A DNA stretch of 64,000 nucleotides, from NCBI GenBank assembly GCA_014526335.1, contig JACTAT010000318.1:22501-86500 (forward strand), written 5' to 3'. The notes beneath the pieces were generated by a model, which had not been told where the DNA came from, searched no databases, and was given only the letters and a program-made list of their open reading frames with translations. Of the stretch, positions 1-12,100 are shown one piece after another. Within the stretch, counting starts at the first letter, position 1. Each line of letters begins with the position of its first letter. The position numbers and the translations under genes were made by a program. The DNA is from Chrysaora quinquecirrha (lineage: Eukaryota; Cnidaria; Scyphozoa; Semaeostomeae; Pelagiidae).

Positions 1-30
1 NNNNNNNNNNNNNNNNNNNNNNNNNNNNNN
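1..30. other. Assembly gap (30 N)
   Basis: Thirty undetermined bases open the window. The reading frame that follows is open right up to the gap, so the gap probably cuts a gene. Confidence 0.99.
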
Positions 31-641
31 ATGGAATTGATGATTTGACCAAGGGTCAAGTACAGGGTAGGTTCTTTGCTTTTTATCCGAAAAGAGACGT
101 TGATTTGCACAAATGGTTATTGAACTGGCTAAAGAAGGGTGCTGTGCCTATAGCGACATTAAATCCACAAAAGGAGCAGCCCCCTCAAGGCTACCGAATT
201 GCAGATGCTTGGCACCATCAGATGATATCTGGGGTGAGTCAAAAGGGGGTGCATTTGTGTAACCCCATTAAAATTATGTCCTTTGATCAAATTGGGAAGG
301 TTTTATGTAGTGAATCTATTTTAAAGATCAGATTGGAGGATGTTTTAATGAGATACGAACCCGGAATGGATTTATCAGATATTTTAGATCCAAGAGATAA
401 AAGGTGGGAGGCAATGAACGTTATTGACCAAATCATCAAACTTCACGAAAAGACCAGTAAACAAATGTCGATTGAAAATGGAGGAGAGTCATTGCTCGAA
501 CTGTTTGCGACAGAATATGTCTCGATACCAGCAGCGTACGAATCAGGGATGACTCTTTTCATGCAGAAAGATTCTAAATATTTTAAAGAACTTATGAATT
601 GTGAAGATTTGCCTTTAGTAACTTGCTCCCCCTGCCTTTAA
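31..641 (+). CDS. 3' part of an unrecognised protein gene
   Basis: The frame containing the segment LTKGQVQGRFFAFYP is open from the gap to a TAA at 639-641, giving about 200 residues. No ATG near the gap is convincing, so I treat it as the C-terminal part of a longer protein. The product is soluble-looking and mixed in charge, with no signal peptide or membrane segment. Landmarks are a Trp/Lys-rich segment (HKWLLNWLKKG), a DPRDKRWEAM segment near the middle and a short Cys-containing end (TCSPCL). I do not recognise the family. The length of the open frame and its ordinary amino-acid composition argue for real coding. It could be the last exon of a host gene or part of a mobile-element protein; nothing here separates the two. 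Confidence 0.55.
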
Positions 642-2605
642 TAAATGTATCGATTAAGATTAATCTTTTATAATTAAAACTAGACTTGCATTTCAAATTT
701 CTCTAAGTTTCATCTCAGCTGAAACTCAGTTACAACCCCCGGGAGGAGCCATTTATATGTTTGGTAAATGGTACTGGGGACGTGCAGCCCGAAACTTATC
801 GTTTTTCAGAATTTCAGTGCCCGAGTTTCGCGAATAATTTCACAATTATGTCCCACTGGCTTTTTTGTGGAAGACGTACGTCTTAATGCTTTTTACCGTT
901 CAGCTTTCTAAAACGAAGAACGAAACGATTTCTAGGTTCTATGCAAAACACGTCGTAGATTTTAATAGAGATTCCATGCAAAAAAACGTCAGAGATTCTA
1001 TGCAAAAAGTATCAAGACGGATTTTTCACCGCACACTTGAGGAAACAGCTCAGCCTTTTTTCACGAGTGGCACTCAGCTCAGCTGATAGCTCTAGTGTGC
1101 CCCGGGCTTTACATTAAAGAATGAGCTACTTAAGAGAGTTTATCCTTCAACACACGAAGTATGAATTTAGTTATATAGTCGTTATAACTGGTTATAAGAC
1201 ACAAGATTGGGATATCAAACACATTTTCCCTTTATTTTTCAGTTCGTTTCGTACATTTATACTAAACTGTCGGGTGGCCAAAATAAAGGGGGCCATATAG
1301 AGAGGGGGCTTTTCCAATGGGCATGCCCCCATTTTCCAAATTTTCACTTGAAAGAGGGGGTTTTATAAGAAGGGGCTTAAAAGAGCTTTTGCAGTTTATG
1401 TGATGTTCGTTAATAAGGATTTTGTCAGTCGTATGATCTTATGTATGTACTTTTAGGTGCCTAATTCCTGGGGGGTTGGAATAGGCGGGGAGAGGAGTGG
1501 AGCTGCAACCAGTATCAAATTGGCTAGGGGGTCGGAATAAAGGGGGGATTTGAATATGTTTGACAAACTTTGTCAGAAAACCGTTGAAATTCAGTGCGAC
1601 TTATAGGCTAAGGCAATCCATAATTCTAACTTACAAATAGAGTGTAAAAATGAAATTTCATACAAAGAAAGTCAAATAAGAGGCGGTTCCTATTACGAAC
1701 GAGGGGTATGAAATTTTCAGATAGATTAATTAACGAGGGTACGGCAATTAGGCACCAAGTAGGAACCTTAAATTACTTTATAAAAACGCTGTAATAAATT
1801 ATTCAAGCTTATTGGTTAACAATTAATCTTATAGTTTTCAGTATCCCGTGTTGGTATAAATCTTTTGACGCAGTTTTAATCTTTAAATGGAGTTTCTACT
1901 TAGATTTTGACATATTCCGCACGTGGTAAATCGCTCTTCTTGCAGACAGCTTGTTTCTTCAACGATGAAGCTATGAGAAACCACACAATAGTAGATTTAG
2001 TTGTATCATAAATTGACACATATAAAGTTTATATTAAAGTTTGCTGTAGTTTTTTAGCAATCACAATCAGCGTCTCTCTTCCTTGGCTATGCTTGGCTGA
2101 CGAGCTTTGGAGAAAAAGCAATCAAAGTTTAAAAAGATGTAAGTAAAGATGTTGTTTTTTTTACTTTTTGGGAAGCTTGGGAAGCAAAGATTAAGATACA
2201 TTTTTCAAACCAATACTGTACGGCGAGCAAGAATATTATGTACTCTTAGATGCCTAATTGTTGGGGGGGGGGTCGGAATAGGCAAGGGTTTGGAACTACC
2301 TTCAGGATCTAATTGGCGGGGGGGTTGGAATAAACGGGGGTCCGGACTTTGTTTGACAAGCTTTGTCTGGAAACTACTGAAACGCAAAGCGAGGGGTCCT
2401 AAACAGTATTCAAACAATTTCTTTTGAGTTGTTTTCACGAGAGCGCTGATAAATTTTTTCTATTTATTTATCTTACCAGACAAGCCCAAAGAAGAAGGGA
2501 AGAGTGTTTTCGGGAATTTATTGGCTAATTGGAATTTAATGCCATATGCCATAGATGAAATGGTAAGTTGAAAACAATAAATTTCGTTTCTGACTTAAAT
2601 ACACT
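642..2605. other. Intergenic, repeat-rich, no gene seen
   Basis: I find no convincing gene here. Several G-rich blocks resemble each other (about 1270-1400, 1440-1560, 1690-1760 and 2230-2350), with phrases such as 'tcggaata(a)' followed by G runs and 'gcctaattgttggggg'. They look like decayed copies of one dispersed repeat. A short motif 'agattctatgcaaaa' recurs at 930-1010. Short open frames at 865-1086 and 2149-2427 run through these repeats and are not credible genes. Confidence 0.5.
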
Positions 2606-2890
2606 GCTTTTATAGGAACAACCTTATAAGAAACACCAGGCTGAAATTTGGGTCAAAATTTTTTGGTACCTCCAAAACTTTTTGAGATACACAAAAGCAA
2701 AGTTTGCCAGCGTAAAGCCCTTGTCCGGAAACACCTTTTACACATGTTTTTGAGAAGGGTAGGGGGTGACAAGCAGGGAGATTAAGTACTAAATCTCCCT
2801 GGTGACAAGTTAGTGAAAAATCGCTTCAAAAATAAGAAACAGGCAGGCTGAATTCGAAGCCAAGTTTTCTTATAAAAGAAACGTGCATTC
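2606..2890. repeat. Dispersed repeat, copy 1
   Basis: This block shares an ordered set of phrases with 21826-22065: 'cttataagaaa...ccagg/ttg', 'aggctgaaatttgggt', 'ccagcgt.aag..cttg', 'gggtagggggtgacaa', and 'aggctgaa.tcgaagccaa'. The second copy lies in an ARMC3 intron. No coding capacity or terminal repeats are evident, so the class is unknown. Confidence 0.6.
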
Positions 2891-3002
2891 TGATTTTCAA
2901 TGAATCATTAAAACGAAAGGAGAGAAAGTAAAAGGGGAGAAAAAATTATTAGGGAGCCTCAAGCAAGAAGCGTGAAATCACAGAAATATCGCGAAATCCA
3001 AG

Positions 3003-3034
3003 TGACGTCACAGGATCCTTTTCGCCATGGCAAC
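3003..3034 (+). promoter_or_regulatory. Putative ARMC3 promoter: CRE and RFX X-box-like motif
   Basis: A perfect palindromic TGACGTCA lies at 3003-3010. At 3021-3034 there is TTCGCCATGGCAAC, whose right half GGCAAC and central CCATGG fit the RFX X-box consensus (GTTGCCATGGCAAC); the left half is imperfect. Both sit 107-138 bp before the ARMC3 ATG. RFX factors drive motile-cilium genes in animals, and ARMC3 is such a gene, so the position is biologically sensible. Binding is inferred from the motif only. Confidence 0.5.
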
Positions 3035-3140
3035 AACAGTTGCGATCACAGAATCAAAAGAGCAAGCGGCCTAAGTTGAAAAACTCAGCTTCTCGACTCC
3101 TAAAACAATAATTTGAGAGGTTGAACGTCTTCATTCTAAT

Positions 3141-6100
3141 ATGGGTAAAAAGAAAGGAAAAGAGCCAGAACCCCCACCGAAAGACGAGGTAAATATTGAG
3201 CAAATATTCACCCACACAAGCGCAGTTTGAAGTGGTAATAGAATTTAGGCCCATGCGTCGGCTAACCTAATTTCAATTTGTGATTTGCTTAGCACGCAAA
3301 CAACACAATTCTAGGCTCCCTACTCGACTGGATAGCTCTGTAGCAAAAATCTGGATAATTTTTCGCACATTAAAAAAGCCCTTTACAAGACAAGTTTTCG
3401 TTCTTTTTGATACTATGACGATTAATTTCTTCCGAAAAAACTCTGATGAGATTATGATGTCAGATCAGACGAAAGATAGGATTGGTTCAGTGTCAAGTGC
3501 CAGTCCCTAAGTTGACAGTTGTTGTCTTAAAAGAAATAATGGAGAAGATAGTGTGAGGTAAAATTATCACAACAGCTAGAGAAAAATGAGCTGCTCAAAA
3601 ACCTCTTTGACTATGGTAAAACACATTAATTTAATTTTTTGGCAACTATAAATTTATATTAGATGACAGAGGGGCAAAGCAAAGCAGGGCAGCAGGGGTA
3701 GAAGCGCAAGTAAAATAAGTAAAGTAAAATAATTTGGAAGTTTTTACCAGGGCATTCACTGCCCCAAGTCCTCTGATACCCCTGATCATATCATTCCATG
3801 TAGCCTATGCTGGAAATCTCCGGCGTGGAGTCTGAAATTTTATTGCCACACTGGCATGGATCTTAAAAAAAAACAATAGCCTAGACAATTATTTCAATTA
3901 TAAAACAATAGATCTATTGTTTCTTTGGCGTGAAGTCCGATTTGGTTGGCGTATTCTCCAGCGTGGCGGTAACATGGAATGCACCCTGGGATCATAGCAG
4001 ATATGCTGGAGATGAAGTGCACCCTGACTTGAGCATGCTGCAAGATATTATGCTGTGGCGTTATTAGGCAGCTGGAGTCCAAACCCTGGAAAGTATAGCC
4101 CAATGGCATAGAAGGTCTAGATACCATACTCAAAGAGTCTGACAAGTGGCAAACTTTCCCCCCCCCCAAACAGCCAAAGGGCCCTGTTTGCTTTCATAAC
4201 CCCTTTGTCTGCAGTGTCTCTTTACTGCCCTGACTTTGGCAGCTCAACCCTGGGGGAAACTGTAAGGTTCCCTATTGAAAACATATCTTGAGTCAAAATC
4301 TGGTCAAATCCCCACCAAATGGCTTAACTGCCTATTTAATCACCCTGGATAACGTATGTGCAGTACAGCGGTGGTTGTGCAGTACAGCGGTGGTTGTGCA
4401 GTACAGCGGAGGGATAACATCAGTACAGCGGAGGGATACCATCAGTACGGCGGAGGGATACCATGAGTACAGCGGTGGATGTTCAGTACAGCGGTGGGAT
4501 ACCATGAGTACAGCGGTGGATGTTCAGTACAGCGGTGGGATAACATGAGTTGCGTGGAGGGATACCATCAGTACAGCGGAGGGATACCATGAGTACGGCG
4601 GTGGATGTTCAGTACAGCGGAGGGATACCATGAGTTGAGTGGAGGGATACCATGAGTACAGCGGAGGGATACCATCAGTACAGCGGTGGTTGTTCAGTAC
4701 AGTGGAGGGATGACTTGAGTACAGCGGTGGATATTCAGTACAGCGGAGGGATACCATGAGTTGTGTGGAGGGATACCATCAGTACAGCGGAGGGATACCA
4801 TGAGTACGGCGGTGGATGTTCAGTACAGCGGTGGGATCACATGAGTACAGCGGAGGGATATCATGAGTACAGCGGTGGATGTTCAGTACAGTGGAGGGAT
4901 ATCATGAGTACAGCGGTGGATGTTCAGTACGGCGGTGGGATACCATGAGTACAGCGGTGGGCGTGCAACCTGTTTGAGAAATTGCAACGGTGTTGCACGA
5001 ATATGGCAGTATCTGTGCGCAGAAACAGACGCGTTTCGCTCTTCCCATTCCATAGGTTTAGACAACCAGTACATTACGGGACAGCATAAAGTCACACAAT
5101 TAAAGCTCAAGCCTGCTATGGGCTGCGATTTTTGGAATAGACTGGCTGGCTACTAAGTGCCTGTATTTCTCCAACATTTTCTGCTTTACTACGGAGAGTT
5201 AGTTTCACAAAAAAATTGTACAGTTTTTTTTGACAAAGTGCTGAATTCATGACTCAATCAACATTAATCGTTGTTTTAAATACTTGCAAATACAAATACT
5301 GTGAGAAATCACAAAAAACAAATTGTCTTGCAATCTGTCCTGTGATTTTCCGCTCGCAAATATTTACTAGCCACTGGAAATATCGCATGCAAAATTCATC
5401 TCACGAAATCAGAATCAAGCAGAATCATTTCCTTGTAGAACACCGACGCATAATTGCATTTTTCGAAATATCAAACAAATCATAATATGTAGTTACGTAC
5501 CTTGATATAAAATTGCTAAAACTATCTAGGAACTTGACAGGCTGACTTTGAATAACTGGTGGTTTCTAGCCTGCGCGCCGACTGAAAAACTTGAAAAAGT
5601 GTTTCTATCTGCGCGCAGGCCAGTGGTTTCTTACTGTACAGCTAATTTTATATCGATATTGAGTAGTAATAGAATTTTACAAAGCCCTATCATTGAGCTA
5701 ACGAGCAAAGCACCACCTCAGCTGAATACAAACAAGCAACATTAATAGAAAATTACAACAATAGAAAAGAAATCAAACTTTTTCTCTTCAGCACGTTACA
5801 TGGATTAGAAAATTTATTACATAACCGATTACCCGGCCAGAAACTTCTCAAACTTGTAATTCTTTTCCTAAGGCTTTTGTAATATCTCTGCACATGTTTA
5901 TGTACAATCACGTGTTGAATTTACTGGTACCTATCTAAAAAAAATGTGACACAATACCCTACAAACTTATCCTACAAATAAAAGTGATACGTCTACTAAA
6001 ATAAATACTTAGCTCATTTCCTACTGATTACTTGCGTTGCAACTGAACAGCTTCTCTGGTAAAATCTTGGATTCGTCGCAACGATGATAGGCTCTCACTG

Positions 6101-9100
6101 GTTGTGCCTTTCGTGGCGGCGCACCAAACTCGGATAGGGTGCCTGCTTTTCTCTTCCCTTTTGTTCTTGCTCTGTCTTCAGTGTCGAAGAAGTCATCTCT
6201 GCGAGAGGAAAAACAGATTTTAATCCTGCAAAAAGCGTCGTTACGGGTCTAACAATACCGATTGATAAATAAGGGACAGATTTGAAGGAACAAACTGTTG
6301 CATCTCTTTTCTTACCGTATCATGATCGATGTAATCTTCTGCGGTCTTTCATTACTCTTGTTGCAAGATGCACGGTCGATTTCTTTAGCCGTATTTTCAA
6401 CATCGTGTACTTTATAAACAGTGCCTTTAGTGGTTTTGCAGTCAAAACTCTGAAAGTATGAAAGATTTGTTAATAGAGTGTTTAGCCTCGCTTTAAGCAC
6501 GGCTGCATCGATATCAGTGTTTTAATGATAAAATCATTTGACAAATACAGACAGTGGAATAGCTATTGCTTACTTATTTGGGTTAAGCCGTATATCAACC
6601 ATTGCGCAAGCTGTTCCCATGCACCTTGGTACGTCTTCAGCTCTAAGATAGCCGGTACCACTCGTATCAAGTTCGATCAGGGAGCTGAAGAAATTCTCTG
6701 ACATTAAGGTTGAGACGGATCTTGTGTTGTATGATTTCAGGGTCAATCCATACAGCTGGTTCTTTGAATCAATGCTTGCCAGGAAACCTTCGTATAACTT
6801 TCTTGGAAATCCTATTGAAAATATGCGTAGAAAAATATAGTTCTCAAATGTTAGCATTGCCGCAACACAATAGTATGTTTGATTTACTGCGAGTAATATC
6901 ACTGACAGATATGTTACAGAACACATGAACAAGAATAATAACATGAAAGAGCATCATGGGGTAACACCGGTCTATAACACCAAAATTTCTAATCTATCAG
7001 AATAATCTACTCCTCTTCAAAATACAGGTCGACATATAAACTGATCACTGCACTTTTTATGGGGTATCTCTCTAATTTCATGGAGTTAAGAATTCATAAA
7101 CGTAGAAGGCCATCAGTCTGCAATAAGAGTGACTGATTACTCGTTAATAATTTCAAAAAAACCCCTAATAAAGAAAAGTCTCTGATCAAGACAATAGAGA
7201 AACATGTCAAAAACGCACTGTATGTTTGAAAGTCTTACCTTTAACATAACATGAGTACGGTGGAAACGTACCGAAGTCCACATCGTTAAGCAGGTAATTT
7301 CTTAGCTCATTTCTTTGCTTGACTCTCTGGACAGCCGCTATGCCTGGCTCATCTTCAGCAGCCCACCACTCTCGCATGAGTTTGCAAAATTTTGCCTCCT
7401 CGTAGAACCCTGCCTTCTCCATTGCATTCTCTACATCAAAAGAGAATGTTGTCAAAGCGAAGGAGATGTCCTGCTTGTCCGGTAAATCCAAGACCATAGA
7501 TGGCTTCAGCTTCGTGGAAGGATCGTGTGCAGCAGAGACCCATGCTTCTTTTCTCAAATACTTTGTTCCCTTATAACAAACAACTCGTCTCATATTTGTC
7601 ATAAGGTGGGTAGCATCCCAAACTTTGTGCTCCAATCGTTGTCTCCCTTGATTAAATTCTGGAATGCAATACCATACTTCTGGGAAACCGTCTATACCAT
7701 GATTGATAGGGCTGTTCTCTTTCCACTGCCTTAGCTCTTCTTGCCATATTATATTTGAATAACTCACATTAAGAGCCGATTTATAATACGTCGCTGATTC
7801 TACAACTTTTCGGGACATCTGTGCCAAAGAATTAGGCTGGCATATTTTTTCTTTTCTTATCTTTCTTCTTTGAATTCTCTTTTGTCTGGCTCATTTTGTT
7901 TTCTCTTTCCTTCTACATTTGACGCCGACACATCGTCCGACCTTCTATGTGCTTTGTCGTGTTCCGCAATAGCAGCATGAAGCTCTTTAAATGGATTTTG
8001 GGAAATGGTAACCCTTTCAAGATGATTTTTCCAGTCTTAATGTACGTAATCCTATTGCCCTCGGTTTCATCCTGAGAAATAGCATTTCTTGCTTTGGATA
8101 CAATATTGCGAATAATTTCCTGTTTTGACAACTTTCTTGCTTTTCGAAGACTTCATGTTGAAGCTGAATGAGAGTTAATGGTTTTCCTTCTGCGTCTTCG
8201 GTTATTAGAGAGAAGCATTCACCATCAAAAGATGTTGCTAAAATATCGATTTTTTTCTCATGACATGCATTCATCACGGTATCATATAGGTTTCTCTTTT
8301 CTGACTGGCTAAAAACTTTCCCCTTGAGACCATAAAAGATTGGAAAACATGCAGGTTTTTCTGCGTCGTACTGTCTTGTTGCTGGAGAAAGAAGACAAAC
8401 GAAAAGCTCTTTTGCTTTGATACGGCTGATTTCATAGCCAGCATGGATGACAGCATTGAAAAAATCTCCTAACTTCACCATTCTCTCCCCGTTAACTGGA
8501 AATAAATTATCATTTGGCAGCTGTGGTACATTGAACGGACTGGAATATGGAAATGTTAGCCATTTATCAGCTTCTTTCTCGTTATCTTTCACAGAGGGAA
8601 CCTCAATGAGAATGTCAACACATTTGTTTAAAAATTCGTCAATTTTTGCTGGCAATATATCTTTTGCAAAAAGAGTTCTTTGCTTAGGAAGTTTTCCAGA
8701 CTTCATCATATGTAGCAGATTTTTTATTTCCAATTTTGCTGAAAGCCACAAGTCACTATCAAATGTGACCCTACTGATCACTGTGCTTGCAGGTGAGTAG
8801 CAGGTGAATAATAATTCTTTGACACTAGGCTCCGCTTCCATTTCAGCTATTAGCTGTAATGCATAATACTTTGGAATGTTGTAGTAGACTGGCATTTTGT
8901 ACGTGTTTGCTGGCTCTGGGTAAGGGCATTTTATCTCGACTTTCGCTACTACATCACCGACAAGACCACTGGAGAAATCAACTGCACATATCAAACCATC
9001 GGCTGAGACTTCTACCAACGTTTCATGGGTATATTCGCAAGATATAAATGAAGCACCAACTTCGACAAAAGTCATGCCAGGGTAATATAGTGGAATGACA

Positions 9101-12100
9101 AAACTGACCAACGTAGACACTGCATGCTTTTCATTTGCTAATCCCCATTCCAGATACTTGTTTGGTGCAACGGACTGTACTGCATTGGCAGCTACGGCCA
9201 CTGAATTTCCCATCTTTTCAAGATCTGTACTGTCGTTGTTTTCTAATTTCTCTTTCAGAAAATTAATCTGCTCCTTGAATTTAGCCAGTCCCAGCCCACG
9301 ATACAGAGTGCTACCAGTGAACACAGCCTGTTTCCTTAATTGAAACCAAAAATCTGTTCCTTGCTTTACATACAACGGGTGGACGGGGTTTAAAACCTCG
9401 TTGTTGTCTTTTAGACCAAATACATAGTTGTTAACGCAAATGATGTTATCATCAATCAAAGAGCTTGGCGTTCCTGAAAAGGAATAACATGGAGATTACA
9501 TAATGTTCTTGTGGCGATAGTTGTCTGAAAAAGCGATTTGCACTATATATATGTTACTACACAGCTAGCAGGTAATGGGCTTGGAAGGGTAGTTCTCGTT
9601 CCAAACATGTTTGAAAAATAATAATTCTATGGTTACCCGTTTCAAAATTACAAATATCTAATGCAACATCGATTTCTTGGTGCATTAATATATCAAAATA
9701 GCACTATAGTGATCACGATCAAAGTCGAAGCAAAGCGCATGTGAAATATCGCATATACTTAAGAGAAAAGGAAATGATAAAGCTACAGCATTATATTTTT
9801 TGTGTCCGACCATAACTTCTAAAAAAGCACCTTATCCATAGATTACTCACCAAGGTTATACATTGTTCTTGCAATTAAGCAGGTGTCTTTATTTTGGTTC
9901 AAGGCTTTTTCGATGAATTCATTTATCAGTGAAAGTTCACATTTAGCTCTAGAAATTGCGTTCACAAGCTTACTGGCTCTCCATTTGGAATCTCCACCAG
10001 CGGCATTTATCATACTATTGATATTAAATTCCTTACTCAATTTGGCTTGTCGTGCATCTTTTATGCGCTGCGTCAGAATCTGCGCAACGTTTTGCATTTT
10101 TTTAATGAGAGAGCTCTTGACGGAATTGTCTACATTATGTACTTCGTCTTTGCTATCTAGCATCAAGGCTGCAAACTGCAGATCTTTAACAATGTCCAGC
10201 TCTTTGTGTAGTCTTTCTTTTCTTTCTATAAAAGTCGGCTTCTGCTCCATGCCTGACATGTCGATATCACCATATTCCTTTGTTAACCCACTTCTCAGTA
10301 GTTTCCCATCGAAAGACAGTACAAATTGCTTCCCAACTTCATCTTTATCTTGAGATGCAACAGCGTCAAGCATTCCCGTTATCATGCCTGCTTGAAGATA
10401 CCGCGGAACACTGTTATGCTTCGCCAAACCTTTAAAGCAAAATAAAAGAATTGACTTACAATGTCAGTTTATTATACACTAGTCAGATATAATTGCGTTT
10501 TTAGCCTGCACATTAGACCAACTCTGTGACGCATCTTTCAAACACTCTCAGTCACGTTTTTCTTATAGTTGTAAATCGTTGATACTTCACAGTCACGGAA
10601 TTAGTTGAACACGTCTTTCATAATAATACCTTAATTTTTGGTGAGCCTATTCTTAAAAATTGTCCATCTCGAACTTAACAATTATGTAAAGGACTTTGAT
10701 GAATAACAAATCATACTTCTGGTGAAACTTGAGCCCATCTATTGTTCTTAATTTATTCTCAAATTTTAGAAGTTATGCGCCTCTATATTCTTATACAATG
10801 CATTCTTTAAAAAGGTGTGTATGTTGTTTGACACTGTACTGCTCCAAAATTTTAAAGCACGAAAAGCAACAATAGCTAACGAATATCGAACAAGAGGTAT
10901 ATTTAATTACCTGATCGCAGTATTGAGTCAGATGGTACAGCAAAGTTGATTGAACTCCCTTCTGGATCGTAATGTCCTCTTCTTGAATCTTCCTTCAAAA
11001 GACTACCACTAAACTTCAAACCCCTGTTAAATCTTAACCATTTTCCATGAAAAAGTAGATACCCAAACACCCAGAACAGCATGGTCTCTTTTCGGTATCG
11101 CATCCCACTGACATTCTGCAAGCCATAAAACCTCACCACGTCGAGAAAAAGTAGGAAAGAAATATTTGAAAGAGGGAATTTTTCATTTGCAACCAGATGC
11201 AAGAAAAGTTTTATGTCGTTTATGACTCCTGACTGTTTCAATGCAGGTATAGCCCTCTCTAACAATTCAGACAGTGACTCTTCCTCGTCTGCTTCAGCAT
11301 CATTAGAACGAAACGAATCTTCTAACACCGATCCATCTAGGTCACCTATGACATCTTCAATCGCAATTGCACTTTCTTGTTCAGCATCGTCGTTTTCTGG
11401 AGTGCTTGAAAGATCAAGTTCGTCTATTCCTGACAGGTTGAATGGGAAAAGTGTGCGTCTCACCCCAACCCTAGAAGATTCAGACAACTCTTGCAAAGAC
11501 GTATCCGCGAACGTATCTCCTGGATTCCTAATATTCCTGTCATTGTAGCTTTCTAAGAATTCCTGATAACGACTCGCAGGGCTGCTTGTTTTCTTGGACG
11601 GTGCTCTCTCTAAGCTGTCTCGAAATGCTTTGAATCTTGGATCCATGAAAAAATCATATGGAGTGATCAAAGTAACTCAGTCAGAGACACGAATCTATCC
11701 TTATCCTTTGAAGGTTGTCTATTTTGCCTTACATTTGAATTTTAATGAAGTTGCAGTTCCACATAAGGACACCACATCAAGCTCTTTCACTCCGTTCATA
11801 CACAAATAGACAAAATATTTCTGTAGACAGAAATGGAAAAGAGGAAACAACTCTTAGCAATTATGTTTTGCTTTGTTCTCTAGTCGGACAAATTACAGCC
11901 CTTTTCGCTTGACAAACAAATCAATCTATTTCGTCATGACTATGATTTCGTAACATAACCTTCTATTTCATTAAAAGAAAGTAACCGTTTTGTTGTGAAA
12001 ATCACAAAACAGCATACAGAAGAGTACAGTAAGGTGACACATGAAAATCGCTAAAACATGTTTGAGAACTGACATGTTTCTGCAAGCATAGGTAGCGCTT

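Noticed and set aside
4288..4948. Open frames rich in Ser/Gly/Tyr over the left-arm repeat
   Set aside because: They follow the stop-free minisatellite on both strands and reappear mirrored in the right arm; repeat artefacts.
4361..4968. Regular ~20-bp repeats that could suggest a CRISPR-like array
   Set aside because: Units are contiguous with no unique spacers, the genome is eukaryotic, and the array belongs to the transposon arm.
6570..6650. EF-hand-like loop (DTSGTGYLRAED) in the transposon protein
   Set aside because: Single loop match without a paired EF-hand or the expected flanking helices; probably chance within the transposase-like C-terminal region.
9883..10353. 156-codon + frame, and similar + frames at 8447-8800 and 11213-11548
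   Set aside because: Antisense shadows of the transposon's - strand exons; the - strand has domain motifs and splice signals.
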